A stretch of 64,000 bases of DNA, taken from NCBI RefSeq assembly GCF_000190475.1, contig NZ_AEWH01000006.1, positions 1-64,000 of the forward strand. The letters run 5' to 3'. The notes below the pieces were generated by a model. The model was not told the origin of the DNA, did not search any database, and was given only the letters and a program-made list of their open reading frames with translations. Shown here piece after piece: positions 34,855 through 43,556 of this stretch. The stretch's first letter is position 1; each line of letters begins with the position of its first letter. This stretch comes from Ornithinibacillus scapharcae TW25. GTDB lineage: Bacteria > Bacillota > Bacilli > Bacillales > Amphibacillaceae. The position numbers and the translations under genes are program-made.

Positions 34855-36215
34855 CACATTAATAGGCTCATAAAAGTAGTGGCTAACCCAAAATAAATCA
34901 AGATTGAGATAATATCGTTAATCGTGGTAATAAATGGACCTGAAGCTACTGCTGGATCTATTTTTAATCGATGCATAAGAATTGGAATTAAGGATCCTGC
35001 AAGGGTAGCAACAACCAATGTAGCCATGATTGATAATCCTACTAATATGCCTAAATATAGATTTCCTTGCCAAAGGAATATAACGAGTGTAATTAGGATT
35101 CCGCATACAGTTCCGGTTATTAGACCTGTGCCCGCTTCTCGAAGTATTAATTTTAATTTACCTGTCTCCCCATACTCACCAGTTGCTAGACCGCGGACAG
35201 CTACCGCTAACGCCTGAGTACCCGTATTACCAGCCATCCCAGCAATTAATGGAATAAATATGGATAGTATCGTAACTTTACTTAACGTTTCCTCAAATTG
35301 ACCAATCAAGCTTGCTGTCAGAAGTCCTAAAAACAATAAGATAATTAACCACGGTAACCGTTTCTTCGCAGCTATTAATGGACTGGTATCTGGACGGGCA
35401 ACATCAGAGATACCCGCTAGCTTTGAATAATCCTCACTAGCCTCTTCATCAATAACGTCTAAAATATCATCCACCGTAATAATCCCTAGTAAATGTTGTT
35501 GATAATCGACAACTGGCACAGCTAAGAAATCATAATCACGCATCATTTTCGCAACTTCTTCCTGGTCATCAGCAACAGAGACATAAAATGCGTTTTCATT
35601 CATAATGCTCTCTATAGTGGCATGGTCATCCGAAATAATTAGATCACGTAATGAGAGAACCCCTACCAACCGTTTATCATCATCTACAACATATAAATAA
35701 TAAATTGTTTCGGCGTTGGGCCCTTCCTTCTTTAATTGTTTCATCGTATCAATGACGGTTTGTGTTTTATAGACTGAAATAAACTCAGTCGTCATAATAC
35801 TACCAGCTGTTTTTTCCTCATAATGCAGAAGGTCTTTAATTCCTTGTGCTGCTTCAGCATCCATCATAGTGAGGAAGCTTACAACCTTGTCCTTTTCCAT
35901 TTCATTCAGAATGTCAACTGCATCATCCGTAGCCATTTCTGCAAATACTCCAGATGCGAATCTAGGATGCATTTCGATAAAGAACGGTTGAATATCTTCC
36001 AGTTCTATATGTTCCATCATTGCAGCAACCTCTTGAGGAGATAGATAAGTATAGATTAATATTCGCTCTGTTGGTTCCACTTCAATAAAAAATTGCGCCT
36101 GATCATATGGATGCATTTCCAAAAAATAGTTTCGGAATAAGTCAATGTTTTCTTCGGTAAGATATTGTTGAATTTTGTTGAAATGGATTTCTTTCATTTC
36201 ATCGATATTTTCCAT
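34854..36215 (-). CDS. mgtE: Magnesium transporter MgtE
   Basis: 453 residues. N-terminal superhelical MgtE_N domain (about 1-130), a CBS pair (about 135-255, with the KEGPNAETIYYLYVVD and DYDFLAVPVVD blocks), a plug helix, and five membrane spans (about 285-450). The conserved pore segment PLIAGMAGNTGTQALAV lies near 338. The channel closes when cytoplasmic Mg2+ binds the N and CBS domains. ATG after GGGGAGGGG. In related bacilli mgtE lies beside prpE; here a rodA-like gene is in between. Confidence 0.95.
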   Translation of the reverse strand: MENIDEMKEIHFNKIQQYLTEENIDLFRNYFLEMHPYDQAQFFIEVEPTERILIYTYLSPQEVAAMMEHIELEDIQPFFIEMHPRFASGVFAEMATDDAVDILNEMEKDKVVSFLTMMDAEAAQGIKDLLHYEEKTAGSIMTTEFISVYKTQTVIDTMKQLKKEGPNAETIYYLYVVDDDKRLVGVLSLRDLIISDDHATIESIMNENAFYVSVADDQEEVAKMMRDYDFLAVPVVDYQQHLLGIITVDDILDVIDEEASEDYSKLAGISDVARPDTSPLIAAKKRLPWLIILLFLGLLTASLIGQFEETLSKVTILSIFIPLIAGMAGNTGTQALAVAVRGLATGEYGETGKLKLILREAGTGLITGTVCGILITLVIFLWQGNLYLGILVGLSIMATLVVATLAGSLIPILMHRLKIDPAVASGPFITTINDIISILIYFGLATTFMSLLM

Positions 36216-36459
36216 GATGCCCCTCCCCTCGAGTCTAACGTCTCTTCGATGTGATACGAAATGTGTAGAGTTATCCTTTCTTTTACCATTCCCTAATTAA
36301 TCATTCGGCTAACATTCGATAAAGATGTTATAATAAAATAATCTGGTAAAAAATTATCGATACTATCGGAAATATAAACCTTTCCTTAGTTTAAAATAAT
36401 TAATAAATCGTGTAAAATTTAGTGAGAATGTTACATCATATAGAAAGTAAGGATAACCT

Positions 36460-37635
36460 ATGAATACCTCAAAAAATAATATTGATTATACATTAATATC
36501 CATTATATTACTACTAGGAATTGTTAGTGTGTTTACCATCTATACAGTCGAACCTACACTACCAGCAATCTATTCAGGAATAAATTTCCCTGAAAAACAA
36601 ATCGTTTGGTATGTGGGTGGTTCGATATTAATAGCGGTTATTATGTTAATTGATTATGATCGCTTCAGACAGCTTACCTGGATATTGTACGGTATAGGAG
36701 TAACCATGTTACTGATGCTATTCTTCCGGTTCCCTGGTCCAATTATTCACGATGTTAATGGGGCTTATAGCTGGTTTAAAGTTCCAGTACTAGGTACCTT
36801 CCAACCCGCGGAGATTATGAAAGTAATACTTGTACTAACCCTTGCACATACCATGTATAGTCATCATAAGAAATACTTGGAACAAACGGTTAAAAGTGAC
36901 CTTTGGCTATTAGGGAAAATGATTGGCTTCTGCTTACCTCCTATGGCATTAATAGCCGTACAACCTGACTTAGGAAGCTTTTTAGTATTAGCTGCTATAG
37001 CTGGTGCCATGATTCTAGTTTCTGGTATTCGTTGGAAGCTCATATTCACCATAGCTGGTATTGGTTTTGGAATCATTGGTCTTATTGTGGCAGCATATTT
37101 TATCTTCCCAGACTCAGTGGCCGTTTTCCTACAGGAGTCTGTCTTTAAACATGTATCCAGTAGATTTTATGGCTGGTTAAATCCTGAGCAGTACTCCGAT
37201 TCTGGATACCAGCTTATACGAGCGATGATGGCAATAGGTTCTGGTCAGCTATTTGGAAAAGGGATTGGGATGGAAGCAATGCAAGTGGATGTTCCGGAAC
37301 GCCATACCGATATGATTTTCACTGCTGTTGCTGAACAATTTGGCTTTATCGGGTCAAGTATTGTTGTAACACTATTCTTCCTATTGCTATATCGCCTTAT
37401 CCATATAGCGATTCAAAGTAATGATAGCTATGGAAGTTACATTGTGACTGGATTTGTTGGGATGTTTGCTTATCAAATATTCCAAAACATCGGGATGTCG
37501 ATTCAATTACTACCGATTACTGGACTTCCATTGCCATTCTTAAGTTATGGGGGAAGTTCTACGTTAACGTATTTAATCGCAATTGGTATTGTCCTTAATA
37601 TCCATTCGCGAACGAAAAAGTATATGTTTGAATAA
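36460..37635 (+). CDS. rodA: SEDS glycosyltransferase, RodA-like
   Basis: 391 residues, about ten membrane spans. SEDS motifs: [19 protein letters not shown] (near 110), QPDLGSFLV (near 168), the large external loop [21 protein letters not shown] with [23 protein letters not shown] (about 230-285), and [13 protein letters not shown] near 365. These polymerise lipid II into glycan strands during elongation. RodA is the best fit; some spore formers carry several RodA/FtsW paralogs, so the exact one is not certain. Divergent from mgtE. Confidence 0.85.
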   Translation: MNTSKNNIDYTLISIILLLGIVSVFTIYTVEPTLPAIYSGINFPEKQIVWYVGGSILIAVIMLIDYDRFRQLTWILYGIGVTMLLMLFFRFPGPIIHDVNGAYSWFKVPVLGTFQPAEIMKVILVLTLAHTMYSHHKKYLEQTVKSDLWLLGKMIGFCLPPMALIAVQPDLGSFLVLAAIAGAMILVSGIRWKLIFTIAGIGFGIIGLIVAAYFIFPDSVAVFLQESVFKHVSSRFYGWLNPEQYSDSGYQLIRAMMAIGSGQLFGKGIGMEAMQVDVPERHTDMIFTAVAEQFGFIGSSIVVTLFFLLLYRLIHIAIQSNDSYGSYIVTGFVGMFAYQIFQNIGMSIQLLPITGLPLPFLSYGGSSTLTYLIAIGIVLNIHSRTKKYMFE

Positions 37636-37665
37636 AGCGAGAATGGCTAATACTATTCTCGCTTT
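37634..37665 (+). terminator. Terminator after the rodA-like gene
   Basis: 11-bp stem (37634-37644 / 37655-37665) then T run; overlaps the stop codon. Confidence 0.85.
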
Positions 37666-37691
37666 TATTTTTAGTGAAGGGATGGATAACC

Positions 37692-38438
37692 ATGAAAGTC
37701 GATGTAATCGGCGATATTCACGGCTGTTACAATGAATTATGTACGCTTTTTGAGGAATTAGGTTATCAAAAGAAGCAGGATATATATGTCCATCCTGATG
37801 GTAGGATTCCTGTGTTTGTAGGTGATTTGACAGATAGAGGGCCAGCATCCATCAAGGTCATTCAGTTGGTTTTTGAAATGGTAATCAAACAAAAGAAAGC
37901 AAAATATGTTCCAGGTAATCACTGTAACAAGCTCTACCGCTTCTTTCTAGGAAATAAAGTAAAACATATTCATGGACTTGAAACAACGGTTGCAGAATAT
38001 GAAGCGTTAGACAAAAAGATGCAAGGTCATGTTAGCCAGCAGTTTATGAGATTGTATGAGGAATCACCCCTTTATCTACAAATTCCAGAAGCAAATGTTG
38101 TAGTAGCTCATGCTGGAATTAAGAAATCTTATATTGGTCGTCATGATAAAAGGGTCGAAACATTTGTATTGTATGGGGACATAACTGGTAAGTTTGATGA
38201 AGCTGGTCGTCCGATACGAAGAGACTGGGCACAGCATTATGAAGGGGATACATGGATTGTTTATGGGCATACACCTGTAAAAAATCCTCGTATTGTAAAC
38301 AAAACAATTAATATTGATACAGGCTGTGTATTTGGGAACAAGCTTACAGCTTTCCGACTTCCTGAAGAAACTATTGTTTCTGTTCCTTCTTTACAGCCTT
38401 ACAATAATGAAAAATTTAGATCCTTCCCAGAGGAATAA
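37692..38438 (+). CDS. prpE: Calcineurin-like phosphatase PrpE
   Basis: 248 residues from the ATG at 37692, after AAGGGA. Metallophosphoesterase motifs in order: GDIHGC (7-12), GDLTDRGP (near 43), GNHCNK (near 78), AHAGI near 135 and YGHTPV near 188. B. subtilis PrpE (YjbP) is a symmetrical diadenosine tetraphosphate hydrolase/phosphatase linked to spore germination. It is convergent with the pseudouridine synthase gene; the stops are only 3 nt apart. The yjb gene order (yjbP-yjbO-yjbN-yjbM) supports the call. Confidence 0.88.
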   Translation: MKVDVIGDIHGCYNELCTLFEELGYQKKQDIYVHPDGRIPVFVGDLTDRGPASIKVIQLVFEMVIKQKKAKYVPGNHCNKLYRFFLGNKVKHIHGLETTVAEYEALDKKMQGHVSQQFMRLYEESPLYLQIPEANVVVAHAGIKKSYIGRHDKRVETFVLYGDITGKFDEAGRPIRRDWAQHYEGDTWIVYGHTPVKNPRIVNKTINIDTGCVFGNKLTAFRLPEETIVSVPSLQPYNNEKFRSFPEE

Positions 38439-38459
38439 CGTTTATTCTTCTGGAAGGAT
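38420..38459. terminator. Shared terminator hairpin containing both stop codons
   Basis: Stem from 38420-38438 pairing with 38442-38459, with few mismatches, a 3-nt loop and a T-rich tail on the plus strand. The prpE stop lies in one arm and the pseudouridine synthase stop in the other. Confidence 0.7.
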
Positions 38460-39323
38460 TTTTTTCATATCTTCTGGTAAATCAACTTGGAAAGACATAA
38501 TTTCTTTCGTCATAGGATGTTCAAAGCTTAGAAAATAACAATGTAATGCTTGTCTTTCGATTAAATTTTTGCTTCCACCATATAAATCGTCCCCTAGTAA
38601 GGGGTGCCCAATGTGAGAGAAATGAACACGAATCTGATGAGTTCGTCCCGTTTCCAACTGGACAGCTATTAAGGCGTACCATCTATTATCTTGTTTAACC
38701 TCGTAATGGGTAATCGCTTGTTGGCCGTCTTCACGTACGATACGCTCGATTATCGAACCTTCTTTCCGTCCAATGTTCGCATTAATTGTGCCCTGTATGG
38801 GTGTTGGGACGCCATCTACAACTGCAAAGTACTTCCTCTTTACTCCACCATTCTTTTGTATGGATGAAAGCAATGAATGACTATATCGATGTTTTGCTAT
38901 TAATAATAGTCCTGATGTATCACGATCTAATCGTGTAACCACGTGTACGGTATACGGAATGTTATGAGTTTCATAGTGATACAACACACCATTGGCGATA
39001 GTTCCTGTTTGATGATTCATGGACGGAATGGTCGCAACACCTGCCTGCTTGTTGATTACTAGAACACTTTCATCTTCGTATACAATATTTAATGGTATAG
39101 GCTCCGCATGCATATGATTACCTTTTACTTCTGATGGAAATTCTAAGGTAACTATATCATCGGTCTTTAGAATATAGCGAAGATCTGCCTTTTCATTATT
39201 AACGAGTAACGTGCCACCGTCATAAACAAGGCTTTTCAAGATACGTCTCGAAAAGCCTTGAGTATTTCGTAAATAATCACGTAAGAGCTTACCCTCTTCC
39301 GTTTGTTGAATGGTCCATCTCAT
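38442..39323 (-). CDS. yjbO: RluA-family pseudouridine synthase (YjbO)
   Basis: 293 residues. N-terminal S4-like RNA-binding region (about 10-60), then the RluA catalytic domain with the Asp motif HVVTRLDRDTSGLLLIAK (near 132-149) and the later LETGRTHQIRVHF (near 222). These isomerise uridine to pseudouridine in 23S rRNA or tRNA; the exact target is unknown. It follows nadK by 18 nt on the same strand, giving the operon relQ-nadK-yjbO found in B. subtilis. Confidence 0.93.
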   Translation of the reverse strand: MRWTIQQTEEGKLLRDYLRNTQGFSRRILKSLVYDGGTLLVNNEKADLRYILKTDDIVTLEFPSEVKGNHMHAEPIPLNIVYEDESVLVINKQAGVATIPSMNHQTGTIANGVLYHYETHNIPYTVHVVTRLDRDTSGLLLIAKHRYSHSLLSSIQKNGGVKRKYFAVVDGVPTPIQGTINANIGRKEGSIIERIVREDGQQAITHYEVKQDNRWYALIAVQLETGRTHQIRVHFSHIGHPLLGDDLYGGSKNLIERQALHCYFLSFEHPMTKEIMSFQVDLPEDMKKILPEE

Positions 39324-39341
39324 AAATTGTTCACCTGTACT

Positions 39342-40142
39342 TTAACTATTATCTGCAATAAAGGAATCACGGACACGATTCCAAAAAGGGAATGGTCTAA
39401 ACCTCGCAAATCGTATCTTTTCTTTTGCAACACGACATTGTATGGACTTCACATTCGTATAATTATGTGTAATATGGTCTATCGTAATAAAGAAACTACG
39501 ATCAACTAGAGGCTTTAATAAACATGTATGATGCTTTGGTAAAATTAATGGCGATCCTATTGTACGGAATACTTTATTATTAATGGAAGCCATCTCCGTT
39601 AGTTGAATCGCTTCTAAGCTTGGATGAATAATCCCACCACCTAGTGCTTTATTATAAGCTGTACTTCCGGAAGGTGTGGAAATACACAATCCATCTCCAC
39701 GAAATGTTTCAAAGCGTTCTCCCTTAATCTCTACATCAAAAACAACAGAGCTTTCTGGCGTTTTAATCGTTGCCTCATTTAAGGCTAAGAATTGATCCGT
39801 CTTATTTCCTGTTTTAGAGCGAATAATTACCTCTAATAGCGGATATTCAACGACCTGATAGGGAGTTTTCGCAATTTCTATCACAAGTTTTTCTAGCTCT
39901 TCTGGCACATAGTCTGCATAAAAACCTAAGTGTCCAGTATGAATACCGATAAACGCAGTATTGGCAAGGCGATGATGATATCGGTGAAACGCTTCTAGGA
40001 ATGTACCGTCTCCCCCTATTGAAATAACTAAATCTGGTTCCTCACGGTCATAGATTAGTTCAAAATCAATTAAATGTTGCTTCATCCTAACTTTTAATTG
40101 ATTCGATTTCTCGTCACCTCGTGAAATGATTTTAAACTTCAC
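39342..40142 (-). CDS. nadK: NAD kinase
   Basis: 266 residues from a GTG start after GGGAGG. Diagnostic motifs: [11 protein letters not shown] (near 44), the [10 protein letters not shown] block (near 65) and [15 protein letters not shown] (near 149). It phosphorylates NAD to NADP using ATP or polyphosphate. Second gene of relQ-nadK-yjbO, with short spacers on both sides. The length matches B. subtilis NadF (YjbN). Confidence 0.96.
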   Translation of the reverse strand: MKFKIISRGDEKSNQLKVRMKQHLIDFELIYDREEPDLVISIGGDGTFLEAFHRYHHRLANTAFIGIHTGHLGFYADYVPEELEKLVIEIAKTPYQVVEYPLLEVIIRSKTGNKTDQFLALNEATIKTPESSVVFDVEIKGERFETFRGDGLCISTPSGSTAYNKALGGGIIHPSLEAIQLTEMASINNKVFRTIGSPLILPKHHTCLLKPLVDRSFFITIDHITHNYTNVKSIQCRVAKEKIRFARFRPFPFWNRVRDSFIADNS

Positions 40143-40157
40143 CCGTAAATCCTCCCT

Positions 40158-40766
40158 CTATTTACGATATAAGATTCGTTGTGCCTCTTGTACTTCTGTT
40201 TTTATTTTTGACATTTCCTCATCAAGTTTAAATGCCGCTTCTGCAGCCCGTTGTAATCTCTGTTTTAAGTCCTCAGGAATTTGTCCTTTATACTTATAAT
40301 TTAATGAGTGCTCATTGGTTGCCCAGAAATTCATGGCAAGCGTTCTTATTTGTATTTCTGCTAATATCACCTTATTACCATGAATGGTTTCCACTGGATA
40401 TTCAATAATCATATGATAAGAACGATAACCGCTTTCCTTCTCCCGAGAAATATAATCCTTCTCCTCTATTATGGTGAAGTCTTTACGCGACTTTAACATA
40501 TCAACAACTGTGTATATATCATCTACAAATTGACAGACAATCCGGATACCGGCAATATCCTGTATATCCGTTTCGATACGATCGAGTGGAACATTTCTTT
40601 TCTCTGCTTTTTCTAGAATGCTTTGTATAGGCTTTACTCGCCCTACTATGAATTCAATTGGAGAATGCCTTGTTTCATACTCGAACTGAGCACGCATTCC
40701 TTTTAGTTTTACTTTTAATTCTTCTACAACCTGTGAATATGGTGCAAGTATCACTTCCCAATTCAA
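40158..40766 (-). CDS. relQ: Small alarmone synthetase RelQ (SAS1, YjbM)
   Basis: 202 residues from a TTG start 8 nt past AGGTGG, which aligns with the start of the B. subtilis protein. Synthetase motifs: HSPIEFIVGRVKPIQSILEKA (near 35), DIAGIRIVCQFVDDI (near 70), EKESGYRSYHMIIEYP (near 105), and EIQIRTLAMNFWATNEHSLNYKYKG (near 130-155). It makes (p)ppGpp without a hydrolase domain and is usually induced by cell-wall stress. First gene of the operon; the promoter region is shared with the divergent CYTH gene. Confidence 0.95.
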   Translation of the reverse strand: MNWEVILAPYSQVVEELKVKLKGMRAQFEYETRHSPIEFIVGRVKPIQSILEKAEKRNVPLDRIETDIQDIAGIRIVCQFVDDIYTVVDMLKSRKDFTIIEEKDYISREKESGYRSYHMIIEYPVETIHGNKVILAEIQIRTLAMNFWATNEHSLNYKYKGQIPEDLKQRLQRAAEAAFKLDEEMSKIKTEVQEAQRILYRK

Positions 40767-40940
40767 ATAAAACACCACCTGTAATCTAGTAACATGATTC
40801 GTTCTTATTTTAACATAACAGAAATAGATATTCTTTGCATATTTATATCTATTTCGCCATAATCAATGTAAAGAAAAACGTCAAACGGAATGAATGGATC
40901 CAATATATTACAAGTTCCGTGATATGTTTTGGAGGAAATA

Positions 40941-41504
40941 ATGACACAAGAAATTGAAATTGAATTTAAGAATTTATTAACAAAACAAGAGTACGATATG
41001 TTGCTAGCACATCTTCCTTTTCCCGAGGATGGTCAAAAACAAATAAACTATTATTTCGAGACACCAGACCGTAAACTTCAAAATAGACAATCCGCTTTAC
41101 GAATACGAGAGAAAAATGGGAAATACAGATTAACGCTAAAGGAGCCATTTGGGGATGGCTTACTTGAGACTCATGACACATTAACATTCGAGGAAGCTTC
41201 CTTATGGATGAAAGGGAATCCCATAGCAAAGAAAGCAACGACCACTCAACTACATAATCTACAAGTGCCATTAGAGGAATTACAATACTATGGGAGCTTA
41301 ACAACAATTCGGAGAGAATATCAAAATAATGGGCTAATTTTTGTTCTAGACTATAGTACTTACCATAATCAGGAAGACTATGAATTGGAAATTGAAGCAC
41401 TGGATAAGGAAACTGGCTTAAAGGCATTTGAGCAAACATTAAAGCAATTAGGAATAGAAAAAAGGAAACACCTAATAAAATTGCTCGTTTCTTCCAAAGT
41501 CTAA
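40941..41504 (+). CDS. yjbK: CYTH-domain phosphatase-like protein (YjbK)
   Basis: 187 residues from the ATG at 40941, 8 nt past GGAGG. CYTH (triphosphate tunnel metalloenzyme) signature at the N-terminus: EIEIEFKNLL, with the ExExK motif, then YYFETPDRKLQNRQSALRIREKNGKYRLTLKEP. Charged strands line the tunnel (EIEALD near the end). Relatives hydrolyse triphosphates; the YjbK substrate is uncertain. It lies beside relQ (divergent), as in B. subtilis. Confidence 0.9.
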   Translation: MTQEIEIEFKNLLTKQEYDMLLAHLPFPEDGQKQINYYFETPDRKLQNRQSALRIREKNGKYRLTLKEPFGDGLLETHDTLTFEEASLWMKGNPIAKKATTTQLHNLQVPLEELQYYGSLTTIRREYQNNGLIFVLDYSTYHNQEDYELEIEALDKETGLKAFEQTLKQLGIEKRKHLIKLLVSSKV

Positions 41505-41596
41505 GCTAGTCCAAAAAGGTTCCTAAAATCAGATAATTTGCTCGGTGTTCTATATTGTTGCTACAATATATACACATAACCTGAAGGAGTAATGGA

Positions 41597-41977
41597 ATGA
41601 ATCACAGAACAATATACGAGGCTATCGGGGGGCAAGAAACAATTGACCGCTTGGTAACTGCATTTTATAAACGAGTAGGTAATCATCCAAAGCTACTTCC
41701 AATTTTCCCTGAAGATCTAACAGAAACTGCCAGAAAACAGTCCCTTTTCTTAACGCAATTTTTTGGCGGTCCTAATCTTTATACTGAAGAACGCGGACAT
41801 CCAATGATGAGACGTAGGCATCTTCCATTTGAAATTACGCCATCTAGAAGAGATGCATGGTTAGATTGTATGGATGAAGCGCTTGAAGAAGTAGGAATAG
41901 AAGAACCTTATCGGACAGCTATATTTGAAAGGTTAACCATGACTGCAAACCATATGATGAATACACCTGAACCATAG
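41597..41977 (+). CDS. yjbI: Truncated haemoglobin (group II, YjbI)
   Basis: 126 residues. The typical start ([25 protein letters not shown]) has the helix-B/C aromatic pattern of group II globins, and the proximal His lies in [12 protein letters not shown] (near 75). Such globins bind oxygen and peroxides at the membrane. In B. subtilis yjbI precedes yjbH in one transcript; here the spacing is 14 nt, with an AGGAG site for the next gene. Confidence 0.93.
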   Translation: MNHRTIYEAIGGQETIDRLVTAFYKRVGNHPKLLPIFPEDLTETARKQSLFLTQFFGGPNLYTEERGHPMMRRRHLPFEITPSRRDAWLDCMDEALEEVGIEEPYRTAIFERLTMTANHMMNTPEP

Positions 41978-41991
41978 AAAGGAGAATCGAT

Positions 41992-42882
41992 GTGAGTTGG
42001 GAACGTACGGAGCTTTTAAGCTCACAGAAAGCAAACACATCGTCCGAATATAGTTGTACTACTGTAAAGAAACCAATTGAAATTTATGTATTTATCGACC
42101 CAATGTGTCCAGAATGCTGGTCACTAGAGCCGTATTTAAAAAAGCTATCAATTGAATATGGACGATTGTTTACGATTAGGCCCATTATTTCCGGAGCTTC
42201 AAAACCTTTAAATCATGATAATTTTAATCAACCAAAAAAACTACGAGAAATTTGGGAACGTACTGCATCTCGTACAGGGATGAGTTGCGATGGTGATTTA
42301 TGGATAGAGAATCCAATTCATTCCCCTGCCATTGCTTACCTGGCAATTAAAGCAGCAGAATTACAAGGAATTCGTTATGGAAAGGTATTCTTGCGAAAAA
42401 TTCAGGAAAGCCTCTTCCTACAGAAAAAAGATATTTCTAACAAGAACGTACTACTAGAATGTGCAGAAGCAGCCAAATTGGATTTACAGGAATTCAAAAA
42501 TGACCTGCATTCCCTCTCTGCCAAAAAAGCATTGCAGTGTGATTATAAACTTAGTAAGGAAATGGAAATCGATTATATGCCAACTATGGTGTTTTTCCAT
42601 AAAAACATAGAGGAACAAGGAATTAAAATATCTGGTTTATATCCTTATGAGATTTACGTAAGAGTATTAAGTGAAATGTTAGATCACCTACCTATCCCAT
42701 CACAGTGTCCATCTCTAGAGGAGTTCGTTGCACACTATGGAGTAGTTGGTACAAAGGAAGTATCTGTTGTCTATAATTGGTCAATGGAAAAATCAGAGCG
42801 AGAAATGAAAAAGCTAACACTAAAACAAATAGTAGAGAGAATCCCAGCAAAACACGGTACTTTTTGGCAATATATTGGATAG
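41992..42882 (+). CDS. spxH: ClpXP adaptor SpxH (YjbH)
   Basis: 296 residues from a GTG start after AAAGGAG. DsbA-like thioredoxin fold: [19 protein letters not shown], with a CPEC motif near residues 38-41. SpxH binds Spx and hands it to ClpXP for destruction. Spx itself is encoded about 5 kb away in this window, so adaptor and substrate are part of the same conserved neighbourhood. Zinc-binding cysteine/histidine clusters expected near the N-terminus are hard to place. Confidence 0.9.
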   Translation: MSWERTELLSSQKANTSSEYSCTTVKKPIEIYVFIDPMCPECWSLEPYLKKLSIEYGRLFTIRPIISGASKPLNHDNFNQPKKLREIWERTASRTGMSCDGDLWIENPIHSPAIAYLAIKAAELQGIRYGKVFLRKIQESLFLQKKDISNKNVLLECAEAAKLDLQEFKNDLHSLSAKKALQCDYKLSKEMEIDYMPTMVFFHKNIEEQGIKISGLYPYEIYVRVLSEMLDHLPIPSQCPSLEEFVAHYGVVGTKEVSVVYNWSMEKSEREMKKLTLKQIVERIPAKHGTFWQYIG

Positions 42883-42910
42883 CTTTTGTAATAATATATA
42901 ATAAATTTTA

Positions 42911-42931
42911 AACCAAGGTTACAACTTGGTT
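42911..42931 (+). terminator. Terminator after spxH
   Basis: 7-bp stem aaccaag / cttggtt followed by a T6 run. Confidence 0.75.
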
Positions 42932-43012
42932 TTTTATTTTCTAGAATAATTCGTATTCGTCCGTGTCCTTGAAATAATACTAGTTTTTCTTATGTAAGAG
43001 GAGATGACTTGT

Positions 43013-43120
43013 ATGATCCCTATTTTAGAACAAAAAAATAAAGGATATACGGGGCAGCGTATATCCTTATTTTCTCACTTCTTTGTATATAACAAAGGGG
43101 GATGGGAGAAAGTTTCATGA
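43013..43120 (+). CDS. Possible 35-residue peptide
   Basis: A short frame with an AGAGGAG site 9 nt upstream of ATG. It contains a perfect 10-bp hairpin in its middle and its composition (FSHFFVYNKGGWEKVS end) shows no domain. Coding status is doubtful; the stretch might equally be a leader or an untranslated RNA. Confidence 0.25.
   Translation: MIPILEQKNKGYTGQRISLFSHFFVYNKGGWEKVS
43041..43068 (+). terminator. Terminator-like hairpin
   Basis: Perfect 10-bp stem (aaggatatac / gtatatcctt) with an 8-nt loop, followed by an AT-rich stretch (attttc). It falls inside the doubtful short frame. Confidence 0.5.
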
Positions 43121-43138
43121 TCAAACAAAGGGGTTTTG

Positions 43139-43158
43139 TTTGTGATTCATCTCACAAA
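43139..43158. promoter_or_regulatory. Fnr/CRP-type palindrome
   Basis: TTTGTGA-N6-TCACAAA, a perfect 7-bp inverted repeat containing TGTGA-N6-TCACA. It overlaps the approach to a TATAAT box at 43161-43166. An Fnr is encoded at 10402-11127. Confidence 0.65.
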
Positions 43159-43196
43159 TATATAATAACAAGGTCTAGTGATTTTTTCAATATGTT

Positions 43197-43212
43197 TGTT
43201 ATCAATTTCACA
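43197..43212. promoter_or_regulatory. Second Fnr/CRP-like site
   Basis: TGTTA-N6-TCACA, one mismatch from the consensus. Its centre is 56 bp from the centre of the first site. Confidence 0.4.
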
Positions 43213-43291
43213 AATCTGTCACTTCTATTTTTATTACCCATTACATATATATTACTAGACTATTTTCTGCTGATGTAAGGAGGCGAATCCT

Positions 43292-43471
43292 ATGCGAGAA
43301 TTAATACCTTATTTGTTCATCATTCTAACTTTTTTTGCTGTATTATTAAATTTATTCGGTCTCATGCAATTAATCCCTCTATACTTCACACTACCTATCT
43401 TATTCTTCTGCATCTATTTGACGATTTTTTCCTTTACGCATCGGGATAGATATCGAGGAAGGATGAGATGA
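43292..43471 (+). CDS. Small two-span membrane protein, 59 residues
   Basis: ATG with GTAAGGAGG upstream. Two hydrophobic segments, about 4-26 and 28-48, joined by GLMQ, then a short basic tail (HRDRYRGRMR) likely inside the cell. Its upstream region carries the Fnr/CRP-type palindrome and a second near-match. No family recognised. It lies between spxH and pepF, where the usual B. subtilis order has nothing comparable that I can name. Confidence 0.6.
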   Translation: MRELIPYLFIILTFFAVLLNLFGLMQLIPLYFTLPILFFCIYLTIFSFTHRDRYRGRMR

Positions 43472-43504
43472 CATTCAATATACATACGAGATTCCTCCAA
43501 TTGA

Positions 43505-43553
43505 AAAGGATGACCTGCAACCAACTATTAGTTGGTTCAAGAGGTCATCCTTT
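43505..43553 (-). terminator. Terminator of pepF
   Basis: Outer 12-bp stem (43505-43516 / 43542-43553) enclosing a second small hairpin, just past the pepF stop. Confidence 0.7.
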
Positions 43554-43556
43554 GTG

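Noticed and set aside
36216-36459. Possible Mg2+-sensing M-box leader of mgtE
   Set aside because: The region upstream of mgtE lacks the conserved M-box core sequences, and no terminator/antiterminator pair is visible.
40966-41439. 157-residue antisense frame
   Set aside because: Opposite strand of the CYTH gene; shadow frame without start signals.
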